DNA from: Urbifossiella limnaea | GTDB lineage: Bacteria; Planctomycetota; Planctomycetia; Gemmatales; Gemmataceae | Assembly: GCF_007747215.1 (NCBI RefSeq) | Contig: NZ_CP036273.1 | Location: forward strand, 5,626,322-5,690,321 | Direction: 5' to 3' | Length of the DNA stretch: 64,000 bases | Shown: one piece after another, positions 21,331 to 29,159 of the stretch | Layout of the letters: each line of letters begins with the position of its first letter | Position numbering within the stretch: position 1 is the first letter of the stretch | Program-made: the position numbers and the translations under genes | Notes under the pieces: generated by a model | What the model saw: only the letters and a program-made list of their open reading frames with translations | Told to the model about the DNA's origin: nothing | Database searches by the model: none

Positions 21331-22282
21331 ACTTCGCGGACCGCAATCGCTACTGGCGGTCGAAGGTGAGCGAGGGGAAGGCGTGGAACGACATCACCGC
21401 CACGGAGGCGGTGAACAACGCCAAGGGGGCGTTCCCGGACGATTATTACAACATCACCGTCACCGCCACCGACGCCGCCGGGAACGCCAACTGCACCGCC
21501 GCCCGCGTGCTGCTCGACAACTGGTTGCAGACGATGAACGCGGTGCCGACCGGCCTGCTCCGGCAGTACGCCCTCTCCGGCAGCCAGTTCCTGCCGAACG
21601 CCGCGGTGCCGATCTACGCCTACACGCCGTTTGATGTCGTCGCCGAGGGGGACACGCTTAGCCAGCATGCCCTACTCGTGGGCACGGCCGCCACCGACGC
21701 GAACGGCTCGTTCAGCCTCGTGGTGACGCTTCCGCCAGGCGCCCAATTTCCGCTCATCGCCGACTACGGGGCCGACGACCTGTACGTCCCGCGGCTCGAC
21801 GCGAAGACGTTCCTGGAGGAAGAAGACCCCGGGCCGATCTTCCTGCACGGCGGCCTGACCGGGTTGGACCTGGACGCGGTGAACTTCGCGGTCGAGAGCG
21901 ACGGCGGCGGTGGTGAGGGTTACTCACCTGTGTCGGCGCCAGCCGGCGGGGCGAACGCGGTCGGGTCGGTGGGCGCTCGCTTCCTGGCTCCGGAATTGTC
22001 CGCGATGCGAGCCGCTATTGCCGAGCAGGCTCCGAGCTTCGTTCCGTTCGTGCCCGCTCGACCCGAGAACTCAGTTGCACCAGAAGCCGTCCCGGCACCT
22101 GTCCTCGCGAGTCCGTCGGTCACCGGGGGCACGGTCACACCGGTCGAAGATTCTCCAGACGCGGCTGACCTCATTGCCCTCAGGTAAGTGTGTTTCGCGG
22201 GCGGGTATCCCACGCGACCCGGCACTCCCCTTGCCCCACCCGCACATCCCCGGCTAACCTCCGCCGCCTTTCGGAGGTGACC

Positions 22283-22807
22283 ATGACCCGATTCCGCCTG
22301 GCGGTCCTGGCCGCGCTGCTCGCCCCGACCGCCGCGGCCGCCGGCCCCATCAGCTGGTCCTACACCAGCTCCGGCGCCAGCGAAGCCGGCTACGGGTTCG
22401 ACCCCGCCGCGCTCGCGTTCACCACCGACGAGGGCGAAGTCCAGCAGATCTACCCGGCCAACGGGGCGTACGCGCCGTGGTTCGTCAGCCCCATTCCCGT
22501 CGAGGGGCCGACCCTCTGGACCCACGTGACCCTCTGGGACACCGCCGCCGCCGAGGCGTACACCTTCCGCATCCCGGTCGTCTTCTCCGACAACGAGCCC
22601 GCCCCCGAGGGCGAGTGGGACACGCACGTCCCGCGCATCGGCAGTATCACCCCGTTCGACGTGAAGCTCGGCACGCACAAGTACCACGTCGAGCCGGGGC
22701 CGTGGCTCACCCTGAACGTCAGCGTCACCACGACCCCGGAGCCGGCGACCCTCCTGATGGGGGCCGTGGGGCTGGCGGGGGTCGCGATCCCGCGGCGGCG
22801 CGGCTGA
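22283..22807 (+). CDS. PEP-CTERM sorted exported protein
   Basis: A 174-residue exported protein. GGAGGTG lies 4 bases before the ATG. Signal peptide at about 1-20 (MTRFRLAVLAALLAPTAAAA). The C-terminus is a PEP-CTERM sorting signal: TPEPATLLMGAVGLAGVAIPRRRG gives the PEP motif, a short hydrophobic helix and a terminal Arg cluster, so the exosortase/archaeosortase-like system should process it. The middle is a beta-rich region starting GPISWSYTSSGASEAGYGFDP that I do not assign to a family. No exosortase gene is in the window. Confidence 0.85.
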   Translation: MTRFRLAVLAALLAPTAAAAGPISWSYTSSGASEAGYGFDPAALAFTTDEGEVQQIYPANGAYAPWFVSPIPVEGPTLWTHVTLWDTAAAEAYTFRIPVVFSDNEPAPEGEWDTHVPRIGSITPFDVKLGTHKYHVEPGPWLTLNVSVTTTPEPATLLMGAVGLAGVAIPRRRG

Positions 22808-22849
22808 CGGTACGCCTGCGGCACGGCATCGGCCCGGGACTCGGGTATG

Positions 22850-22918
22850 CTCGTTAGGCCGGGGCGCAAGCCCCGTCGGGCTCTAACGCCCACGGGGCTT
22901 GCGCCCCGGCCTAACGAG
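22850..22918. repeat. Long palindrome, GGCCGGGGCGCAAG family, copy 1
   Basis: Left arm CTCGTTAGGCCGGGGCGCAA... and its reverse complement on the right, 27 paired bases without mismatch and more with one bulge; loop about TCTAAC. It lies 46 bases upstream of the VOC gene, so it may be in that gene's leader. Confidence 0.88.
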
Positions 22919-22963
22919 TCGGCCGCCCCCCGTTCGCCGCACCCTTCCCCACCGGAACGACCC

Positions 22964-23449
22964 ATGCCGAAGCCCGCGAAGAACACGATTTGCCTGTGGT
23001 ACGACGGCGGAGCCGAGGAGGCGGCGCGGTTCTACGCCAGCGTCTTCCCCGACTCGGCCGTCACCGCCGTCCACCGCGCCCCGGGCGACTACCCCTCCGG
23101 CAAGCAGGGCGACGTGCTCACCGTCGAGTTCACCGTGCTCGGCATCCCCTGCCTCGGGCTCAACGGCGGGCCGATGTTCAAGCACACCGAGGCGTTCTCG
23201 TTCCAGGTGGCCACCGCCGACCAGGCCGAGACCGACCGCTACTGGGACGCCATCGTCGGCAACGGCGGCCGGGAGAGCCAGTGCGGCTGGTGCAAGGACA
23301 AGTGGGGGCTGAACTGGCAGATCACGCCGGTCGCGCTGTCCACAGCGATTTCGAACCCCGACCCCGCGGCCGCCAAGCGGGCGTTCGCGGCGATGATGAC
23401 GATGCGGAAGATCGACGTGGCCGCCGTCGAGGCCGCCGTCCGCGGCTGA
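22964..23449 (+). CDS. VOC-superfamily protein (PhnB / 3-dmu-9-3-mt type)
   Basis: A 161-residue cytoplasmic protein of the vicinal-oxygen-chelate fold. It shows NTICLWYDGGAEEAARFYASVF at the start, VLTVEFTVLGIPCLGLNGGPMFKH in the middle and CGWCKDKWGLNWQITP near 110-125, the standard layout of the PhnB-like group once named 3-demethylubiquinone methyltransferase-like. No activity is established for this group. The gene is bracketed by two palindromes of the same family, 46 bases upstream and 27 bases downstream, as if carried together. Confidence 0.88.
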   Translation: MPKPAKNTICLWYDGGAEEAARFYASVFPDSAVTAVHRAPGDYPSGKQGDVLTVEFTVLGIPCLGLNGGPMFKHTEAFSFQVATADQAETDRYWDAIVGNGGRESQCGWCKDKWGLNWQITPVALSTAISNPDPAAAKRAFAAMMTMRKIDVAAVEAAVRG

Positions 23450-23475
23450 GGGGTCGCATTCGGAGTTCGGCCGCT

Positions 23476-23543
23476 CGTTAGGCCGGGGCGCAATCCCCGT
23501 TCGGGGTTCTGACGCCCGACGGGGCTTGCGCCCCGGCCTAACG
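23476..23543. repeat. Long palindrome, GGCCGGGGCGCAAG family, copy 2
   Basis: CGTTAGGCCGGGGCGCAATC on the left and GCTTGCGCCCCGGCCTAACG on the right, about 28 paired bases with two mismatches. It follows the VOC gene stop and may serve as its terminator. Confidence 0.87.
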
Positions 23544-23610
23544 GCTGGTGCCCCCAATCTACCGACACAACAGCTGAAGCGCCAACCTTCCCCCGGACGG
23601 CACCCGCCGG

Positions 23611-23616
23611 TACAAT
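23611..23616 (+). promoter_or_regulatory. Possible -10 box of tRNA-Arg
   Basis: TACAAT ends 11 bases before the tRNA 5' end, a spacing that would start transcription at or just before the tRNA. The -35 region (TTCCCC) is weak. Confidence 0.45.
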
Positions 23617-23627
23617 GCCCGCGAGCC

Positions 23628-23701
23628 GCACCCGTAGCTCAACTGGATAGAGCATCGGTCTTCGGAACCGAGGGTTAGAGGTTCAAATCCTCTCGGGTGT
23701 A
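23628..23701 (+). tRNA. tRNA-Arg (anticodon UCG)
   Basis: GCACCCG pairs with CGGGTGT in the acceptor stem (first pair G-U), D arm AGCTCAACTGGATAGAGC, anticodon arm TCGGT-CTTCGGA-ACCGA with anticodon TCG, and T arm AGAGG-TTCAAAT-CCTCT. The 3' CCA is not encoded; the discriminator is A. It decodes CGA and probably CGG. It lies 38 bases upstream of the CBS gene, and the leader between them contains that gene's Shine-Dalgarno. Confidence 0.95.
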
Positions 23702-23739
23702 CTTCACGTCTCGCCGTCTCGCCCGCGGGAGGAGCCCCG

Positions 23740-25101
23740 GTGCACGACACCATTCTCCAGTCCATCGGCCGCACGCCGCTCGTGAAGCTGCGGCGCGTCA
23801 CGGCCGGGCTCGCCCCCACGATCGCGGCCAAGCTCGAATCGCTGAACCCCGGCGGCAGCACCAAGGACCGCGTCGCCGTCGCCATGATCGCCGACGCCGA
23901 GAAGCGCGGCTGGCTGCGGCCCGGCGGCACCATCATCGAGGCCACCGCCGGCAACACCGGCGTCGGCCTGGCGATGGCCGCGGCCGTGAAGGGCTACCGC
24001 TGCGTGTTCGTGCTCCCCGACAAGATGAGCAGCGAGAAGATCGCCCTGCTGCGGGCCTACGGCGCGGAGGTGGTCATCACCGCGACGAACGTGCCCCCCG
24101 ACTCGCCGGACAGTTACAACGGCGTCGCCGACCGGCTGGCCCGCGAGATCCCCGGGGCGTGGCGGCCGAACCAGTTCACGAACCTGTCGAACCCCGAAGC
24201 GCACTACCGCACCACCGGCCCCGAAATCTGGGAGCAGACCGACGGCCGCGTCACGCACGTCGTCGGCGGTGTGGGCACCGGCGGCAGCCTCACCGGCGTG
24301 GGCAAGTACCTGAAGGAGATGAACCCGGACGTAAAAGTGATCGGGGCGGACCCCGAGGGGTCGGTGTTGTCCGGCGGCTCGCCGGCGGCGTGGAAGGTGG
24401 AGGGGATCGGCGAGGACTTCGTGCCGCGGACGTTCAACTCGCAGCTGGTGGACGACTGGGTCCGCATCGGCGACGCCGAGAGCTTCCACACCGCCCGCGA
24501 GGTGTCGCGGCGCGAAGGGATGCTGGTCGGCGGGTCGTGCGGCACGGCGATCGCCGCGGCCCTCCGCTACGCCCGCCGGCTGACGGCGTCCGACCTGGTG
24601 GTGGTGCTGTGCCCGGACACGGGTCGGAACTACCTGAGCAAGATGTACGACGACAGCTGGCTGGCCGCGAACAACCTCCAGATGGTGCCCGAGGTGCCGC
24701 ACACGGTGGCCGAGCTGCTCGCCGGCCGCGGCGACCGGCCGCTCGTGACCATCGCCCCGACGGCGACCGCGGCCGACGCGGCGGACCTGTTCCGGTCGCG
24801 CGGCATCTCGCAGCTGCCGGTGCTGGACCGCGGCAAGCCGGTCGGCAGCGTCCACGAGGTGACGCTGGCGCGGGTGCTGCACGACCACCGCGACCCGGCG
24901 AAGGTGACGGTCGGCGAGGTGATGGCCCGCCCGCTGCCGCAGCTGGACGTGGGGACGCACCTGGACGAGGCGTACCGGCTGCTGCTGTCCGGCAACACCG
25001 GGGTGCTGGCGACGCTGAACGGCGAGGTCGTCGGGATCGTGACGCGGATGGACCTCATCGACTACTGGACGCGGCAACGTTCGTCGGGAGACGGCAAGTG
25101 A
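23740..25101 (+). CDS. cbs: Cystathionine beta-synthase with CBS pair
   Basis: A 453-residue PLP enzyme that condenses serine and homocysteine to cystathionine. The PLP lysine is K42 in GGSTKDR; the cofactor phosphate loop GTGGSLTGVG and CPDTGRNYLSKMYDD near 285-300 are present. Residues about 330-450 form two CBS modules (TAADAADLFRSRGISQLPVLD and LDEAYRLLLSGNTGVLATLNG), which bind adenosyl compounds in homologues and may regulate it. There is no heme-binding N-terminus. The GTG start is supported by GGAGGAG 5 bases upstream. It overlaps the next gene by 4 bases (GTGA), indicating translational coupling and a reverse transsulfuration operon. Confidence 0.93.
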   Translation: MHDTILQSIGRTPLVKLRRVTAGLAPTIAAKLESLNPGGSTKDRVAVAMIADAEKRGWLRPGGTIIEATAGNTGVGLAMAAAVKGYRCVFVLPDKMSSEKIALLRAYGAEVVITATNVPPDSPDSYNGVADRLAREIPGAWRPNQFTNLSNPEAHYRTTGPEIWEQTDGRVTHVVGGVGTGGSLTGVGKYLKEMNPDVKVIGADPEGSVLSGGSPAAWKVEGIGEDFVPRTFNSQLVDDWVRIGDAESFHTAREVSRREGMLVGGSCGTAIAAALRYARRLTASDLVVVLCPDTGRNYLSKMYDDSWLAANNLQMVPEVPHTVAELLAGRGDRPLVTIAPTATAADAADLFRSRGISQLPVLDRGKPVGSVHEVTLARVLHDHRDPAKVTVGEVMARPLPQLDVGTHLDEAYRLLLSGNTGVLATLNGEVVGIVTRMDLIDYWTRQRSSGDGK

Positions 25102-26267
25102 GCTCGAACCACGACGGCCACGGCTTCAGCACCCGCGCCATCCACGCCGGCCAGCCGGCCGACCCGACCAGCGGCGCCACCGTGGTGCCGATCTCCGTCA
25201 GCTCGACGTTCACCCAGGCGGCCCCCGGCGAGCACAAGGGGTACGACTACGCCCGCAGCGGCAACCCCACCCGCACCGCCCTCGAAACGTGCCTCGCCGC
25301 CCTCGAAGGCGGCGAGCGCGGCCTCGCCTTCGCGTCCGGCCTCGCGGCCACGACTGCGGTGCTGCAAAGCCTCCTCAAGCCCGGAGACAACGTCCTCGCC
25401 GCGGCCGACCTGTACGGCGGCACCTTCCGCCTGCTCGAGCGCGTCTTCAAGCCGTGGGGCGTCACCGCGACGTACACCGACGACCCCACGCCCGCCGGCT
25501 TCGCCTCGAAGTTCACGCCGCAGACGAAGATGGTGTGGATCGAGACGCCGACCAACCCACTGCTGCAAATCCTGGACATCGCCGCACTCGCGGAGCTGGC
25601 CCACAGCCGCGGGGCGCTGCTGGTCGTGGACAACACGTTCGCGTCGCCGTACCTGCAGCAGCCGCTCGCGCTCGGCGCCGACGTCGTTGTCCACAGCACC
25701 ACCAAGTACCTCGGCGGCCACTCGGACGTGATCGGCGGCGCGGTCGTCGGCCCGGCGAAGCTGCTGGAGCCGGTGAAGTTCTTCCAGAACGCGGCCGGCG
25801 GCGTGCCGGGGCCGTTCGACAGCTACCTCGTGCTCCGCGGCATCAAGACGCTCGCCGTTCGGATGGACCGCCACTGCGCGAACGCGGCCGAGCTGGCCGC
25901 GTGGCTGACGACGCAGAAGGGCGTCGCGAAGGTGTTCTACCCCGGTCTTCCGGAGCACGCCGGCCACGCCGTCGCGGCCCGGCAGATGCGCGCGTTCGGC
26001 GGCATGATCTCGGTCCGCGTCGCCGGCGGGATGGACGGCGCACGCCGGTTCACGACCGCGACGAAGCTGTTCAGCCTGGCCGAGAGCCTGGGTGGCGTCG
26101 AGTCGCTGGTGAACCACCCGGCGACGATGACGCACGCGAGCATCCCGAAGGCCGTGCGCGAGGCCCGCGGCGTGGACGACGGACTGGTCCGGCTGAGCGT
26201 CGGGATCGAGGACGTGGCCGACCTGCGGGCCGACCTCGCGGGGGCGCTGGCGCGGGTGGCCGGCTGA
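25098..26267 (+). CDS. Cystathionine gamma-lyase / Cys-Met metabolism PLP enzyme
   Basis: A 389-residue PLP enzyme of the Cys/Met metabolism family. It starts with GTG overlapping the preceding stop (GTGA), with GGGAGACGG just upstream. Signatures: FSTRAIHAGQ, YDYARSGNPTR, the PLP lysine K203 in STTKYLGGHSD and GGVESLVNHPATMTH near the C-terminus. The family includes gamma-lyase, gamma-synthase and beta-lyase, which differ by a few residues; the pairing with a cystathionine beta-synthase argues for the gamma-lyase, releasing cysteine from cystathionine. Confidence 0.9.
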   Translation: MSSNHDGHGFSTRAIHAGQPADPTSGATVVPISVSSTFTQAAPGEHKGYDYARSGNPTRTALETCLAALEGGERGLAFASGLAATTAVLQSLLKPGDNVLAAADLYGGTFRLLERVFKPWGVTATYTDDPTPAGFASKFTPQTKMVWIETPTNPLLQILDIAALAELAHSRGALLVVDNTFASPYLQQPLALGADVVVHSTTKYLGGHSDVIGGAVVGPAKLLEPVKFFQNAAGGVPGPFDSYLVLRGIKTLAVRMDRHCANAAELAAWLTTQKGVAKVFYPGLPEHAGHAVAARQMRAFGGMISVRVAGGMDGARRFTTATKLFSLAESLGGVESLVNHPATMTHASIPKAVREARGVDDGLVRLSVGIEDVADLRADLAGALARVAG

Positions 26268-26349
26268 TTTCTCACAACTTGCCGGTTGCTCCGCCGGCGC
26301 CGGTCGCACAAGATAAGCAGCCGCCCCTCTTTCCTCTCGGGAACTCGTC

Positions 26350-27396
26350 ATGCGTTCCGCTCTACTCACCGCCGCCGTCGTCGCCGCGGTCGCGGCCACC
26401 GCCGCCGCGCAGTCCAGCGCCGCGGAAGTGAAGTCCGTCTCCGCCCTGGCGTTCGGGCCGGACGGCGTCCTGTTCGTCGGCGACCCGGCCGGGGCCGCGG
26501 TCCACGCCGTCCCCACCGGCGACACGAAGGCCGACGGCGCCGCCGCCGTGGACATCGAGCGCGTCGACGCCAAGATCGCCGGCGTCCTCGGCACCACCGA
26601 GAAGGACATCCGCATCAACGACTTCAAGGTGAACCCGGCGAGCGGCAACGTGTACGTGGCCGTGACCCGCGGCGCCGGCGCCGGCACCCCGGCCGTCGTG
26701 CGAATCACCCGCGCCGGCAAGGTCGAGTCGGTGTCGCTGAAGAACGCCAAGGCCACGTCGGTGACCCTGCCGAACCCGGCCCAGGGGAAGGGCGCCGCCA
26801 CCGTCATCACCAGCATGTCGTTCGTGAACGGCAAGCTCATCGTCGCCGGCCTGTCGAACGAGCAGTTCGCCAGCACGCTGCGGGTCATCCCGTACCCGTT
26901 CGCCGCCGCCGACAAGGGGGCCGGGATCGAGATCTTCCACGGGGCGCACAACAAGATCGAGACGCACGCCCCGATCCGCACGTTCGTGCCGTACAAGGTG
27001 AACGGCGAGGACAACATCATGGCCGCGTACACCTGCACCCCGCTGGTGAAGGTGCCGCTGGCGGACCTGAAGGCCGGCGCCAAGGTGAAGGGCACGACCA
27101 TCGCCGAGCTCGGCAACGGGAACAGCCCGCTGGACATGATCGTGTACGCGAAGGGCGGCAAGGACTACCTGCTGATGGCCAACAACAAGCGCGGCGTGAT
27201 GAAGATCCCGACGGAGGGCTTCGGCAGCGCCACGGCCATCACCGCCAAGCTCGACCGCATCCCGTCGGGCGTCCCCTACACGACGGTGTCCGAGTTGAAG
27301 GACGTGCTCCACCTCGACAAGCTCGACGCCGACCGGGCGCTGCTGCTGGTCAAGAACGGCGACGGGGCCGACCTGAAGACGGTGCCGCTGCCGTAA
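26350..27396 (+). CDS. Exported propeller-like protein
   Basis: A 348-residue exported protein with a signal peptide at about 1-21 (MRSALLTAAVVAAVAATAAAQ). Repeating segments such as VSALAFGPDGVLFVGDPAGAAV, INDFKVNPASGNVYVAVTRG, ITSMSFVNGKLIVAGLSN and DMIVYAKGGKDYLLMANN have the form of beta-propeller blades. I recognise no catalytic signature. It occurs 82 bases after the transsulfuration genes and is followed by a perfect 38-bp palindrome, which may end its transcript. Confidence 0.65.
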   Translation: MRSALLTAAVVAAVAATAAAQSSAAEVKSVSALAFGPDGVLFVGDPAGAAVHAVPTGDTKADGAAAVDIERVDAKIAGVLGTTEKDIRINDFKVNPASGNVYVAVTRGAGAGTPAVVRITRAGKVESVSLKNAKATSVTLPNPAQGKGAATVITSMSFVNGKLIVAGLSNEQFASTLRVIPYPFAAADKGAGIEIFHGAHNKIETHAPIRTFVPYKVNGEDNIMAAYTCTPLVKVPLADLKAGAKVKGTTIAELGNGNSPLDMIVYAKGGKDYLLMANNKRGVMKIPTEGFGSATAITAKLDRIPSGVPYTTVSELKDVLHLDKLDADRALLLVKNGDGADLKTVPLP

Positions 27397-27408
27397 GCCC
27401 ATTCGCCC

Positions 27409-27489
27409 GGCGAGCGGCCCGCGTCAGCGGGCTGTTCCCGAGCGCATTTCGTGCGCTCGGGAACAGCCCGCTGACGCGGGCCGCTCGCC
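27409..27489. repeat. Long palindrome, GGCGAGCGGC family, copy 2 (perfect 38-bp arms)
   Basis: The left arm GGCGAGCGGCCCGCGTCAGC... pairs over 38 bases with no mismatch to the right arm; the loop is TTTCG. Compared with copy 1 the inner segment reads GCCCGC-GTCA-GCGGGC instead of GCCGGC-GTCA-GCCGGC, so paired positions changed together. It lies 12 bases after one exported-protein gene and 24 bases before the next. Confidence 0.93.
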
Positions 27490-27512
27490 TTCTCACATCC
27501 CATCACGACACC

Positions 27513-28604
27513 ATGCTCGCACTCACCCTCGCGCTCTCGCTCACCTCGCCGACAGCGGACGCCCCCGCCGCCGTGGAGGTCACCGGCCTCGCGCCCCGCG
27601 ACCTCGCCGCCGCCCGCGACGCCAAGCTCGCCCCCGACCGCTGGCCGGCCGTACTCCGCGTCGTCGTCGCCGGCGGCACCCCCGCCGAGGAGGCCGCCCG
27701 CCCGCCCGTTGCCGGAATGGTCGCCGTCACCGACAAGGCGATCCGCTTCACACCCGAGTTCGCGTTCGTCCCCGGGGTGACGTACCGCGCCACCTTCGAC
27801 CCCGCCCCGCTCAAGCTCGGCGGCCGGCCCGTCACCGCGGCGCTGTCGCTGCCGAAGCCGGCGCCGGGGCCGCGCGTGTCGGTGGTGGCGCTGTACCCGA
27901 GTGCCGACCGGCTCCCGGAGAACACGCTCCGCTTCTACATCCAGTTCTCCGGCCCCGTCGCCCGGGGCGACGTGTACCGCTTCCTCCGCCTGGTCCGCGA
28001 CGACGGCCGCGAGGTCGAGTCGCCGTTCCTTGAGATCGGCGAGGAGCTGTGGTCCACGGATGGCCTGCGGCTGACGGTGCTGTTCCACCCCGGCCGGATC
28101 AAGCAGGGGCTGATCCCGCGGATGGAACTCGGCCCCATTCTTGAAGCGGGGCGGCGCTACACGTTCGTCATCTCCGGCGACTGGAAGGACGCCGAGGGCC
28201 GGCCACTGGTGTCGGAGTACCGCCGCACGTTCCTGGCGACCGCGGCCGACGACGAACCGGTGAACCCCGACCGGTGGACGCTGATCCCCCCGCGGCCGGG
28301 CGGCCCGCTGATCCTGCGCCTCCCCGAGCCGCTGGACCGGGCGCTACTCCAATCGATGGTGTGGGTGGAGGACGAGGCCGGGAAGCGCGTGGAGGCGGTG
28401 ACGACGGTAGGCGGCGGCGAGCGGGTGGTGACGGTGGAGCCGTCGCGGCCGTGGCGGGCGGGCCGATACCGGCTGGTGGTGGACACGCGGCTGGAGGACG
28501 TGTGCGGCAACCGCGTCGGCGAGCCGTTCGAGGTGGACGTGTTCCGCCCCGTACAGCGGCGCATCGAGTCGAAGACGGTGTCGCGGTCGTTCGAGATACG
28601 CTAA
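27513..28604 (+). CDS. Exported protein with Ig-like (Big_5-type) domains
   Basis: A 363-residue protein; the first 20 residues (MLALTLALSLTSPTADAPAA) form a short signal peptide. Two or three beta-sandwich segments follow: VRVVVAGGTPAEE to ITFTPEFAFVPGVTYRATFDPAP, then SADRLPENTLRFYIQFSGPVARGDVYRFLRL and GRRYTFVISGDWKDAEGRPL, the Big_5/SbsA-like layout used in planctomycete cell-surface proteins. No catalytic motif is seen. The start codon lies 24 bases from the palindrome, and the stop overlaps the convergent ParE gene by four bases. Confidence 0.7.
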   Translation: MLALTLALSLTSPTADAPAAVEVTGLAPRDLAAARDAKLAPDRWPAVLRVVVAGGTPAEEAARPPVAGMVAVTDKAIRFTPEFAFVPGVTYRATFDPAPLKLGGRPVTAALSLPKPAPGPRVSVVALYPSADRLPENTLRFYIQFSGPVARGDVYRFLRLVRDDGREVESPFLEIGEELWSTDGLRLTVLFHPGRIKQGLIPRMELGPILEAGRRYTFVISGDWKDAEGRPLVSEYRRTFLATAADDEPVNPDRWTLIPPRPGGPLILRLPEPLDRALLQSMVWVEDEAGKRVEAVTTVGGGERVVTVEPSRPWRAGRYRLVVDTRLEDVCGNRVGEPFEVDVFRPVQRRIESKTVSRSFEIR

Positions 28605-28900
28605 ACCCGGCCCTGCCACACGGACGGGTCGCGGCTGGTGTGGAACACCGACACGATTCGGACGCGGTCGGCCAACTCACGGTAGAACACCCGGTAGTAC
28701 GGGTAGCCTGTGACTGGCGCGCGGCGGTAGTCGTCGGACACGACGGCGTGCATCCGCGGTTGGGCGGCGATCCGATCGAGAGTCTGCTTCACTGCACGGG
28801 CAAACGCCACACCCGACCCGGACCGCAAGCCCTGAAACCAATCGACCGCCTCGTCGAATTCGGCCTGCGCGTCGGCGTGAATCTCGACCGGCAGGCTCAT
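28601..28900 (-). CDS. ParE/RelE-superfamily toxin
   Basis: A 99-residue toxin of the type II ParE/RelE fold: SLPVEIHADAQAEFDEAVDWFQ, then GVAFARAVKQTLDRIAAQPRMH and a central GYPYYRVFYRELADRVRIVSVFHTSRDPSVW. The YRVFYRE and VFHTSRDP strands are typical of ParE. The ATG overlaps the antitoxin stop (ATGA), so the two are translationally coupled, the antitoxin coming first. Target (gyrase or ribosome) is not clear. Confidence 0.87.
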   Translation of the reverse strand: MSLPVEIHADAQAEFDEAVDWFQGLRSGSGVAFARAVKQTLDRIAAQPRMHAVVSDDYRRAPVTGYPYYRVFYRELADRVRIVSVFHTSRDPSVWQGRV

Positions 28901-29121
28901 TGTCCGAGCCTCTTCATCGTGGCCGCGTAGACCTCCTCCCACGGAAGCCGCTTGCTCGGGTCGGCGTCCATCTCGGCGTCGCGCCGCCGGAACTCGGCGA
29001 GTTGCGAGTCGGTGACCGGCGCGTCATCCGCCGGCTCCGCCTCCATCAGCCGCGCCGCGAGCTCGCGGCGCTCGTCGGGGGTCAGCGCCTCGGCCTGGCG
29101 CAGCAGCGATTCCACCGTCAT
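28897..29121 (-). CDS. Antitoxin, addiction-module component
   Basis: A 74-residue antitoxin partner. I chose MTVESLLRQAE because GGAGGG stands 7 bases before it; two further ATGs lie upstream at 29148 and 29151 without such a site. The sequence LLRQAEALTPDERRELAARLMEAE is the helical N-terminus of the addiction-module component family, and the C-terminus (RLPWEEVYAATMKRLGQ) is the toxin-binding tail. It overlaps the toxin gene by four bases and starts 38 bases after the glgX stop on the same strand. Confidence 0.8.
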   Translation of the reverse strand: MTVESLLRQAEALTPDERRELAARLMEAEPADDAPVTDSQLAEFRRRDAEMDADPSKRLPWEEVYAATMKRLGQ

Positions 29122-29159
29122 CAGTCGGCCCTCCGCGTTTGCCGCCATCATACCAGCGG

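Larger units (their letters stand above)
17713..22187 (+). pseudogene. Exported M23-peptidase-like protein, disrupted by two insertion sequences
   Basis: Three segments (17713-17939, 19002-19870, 21340-22187) form one reading frame of about 648 codons once the two IS are removed. The N-terminus has the planctomycete tag FRLEQLEARCVLAG instead of a classical signal peptide. An M23 metallopeptidase core is split by the first IS: IHFHSGIDI on one side, VHLHLDAGGG on the other, with NYAHLNPSIALGATVTQGDQIG between. The rest resembles beta-rich extracellular repeats (TATDAAGNANCTAARV) and ends in a Pro/Val-rich tail. AGGAG lies 7 bases before the ATG. Excision of the IS66 copy restores VDFADRNRYW exactly; excision of the IS630 copy leaves one TAG codon between YAV and SGTV. 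Confidence 0.88.

Noticed and set aside
23697-25097. Long frame upstream of the gamma-lyase gene
   Set aside because: It is the shadow of the CBS gene in another frame; the GTGA overlap gives the correct start.
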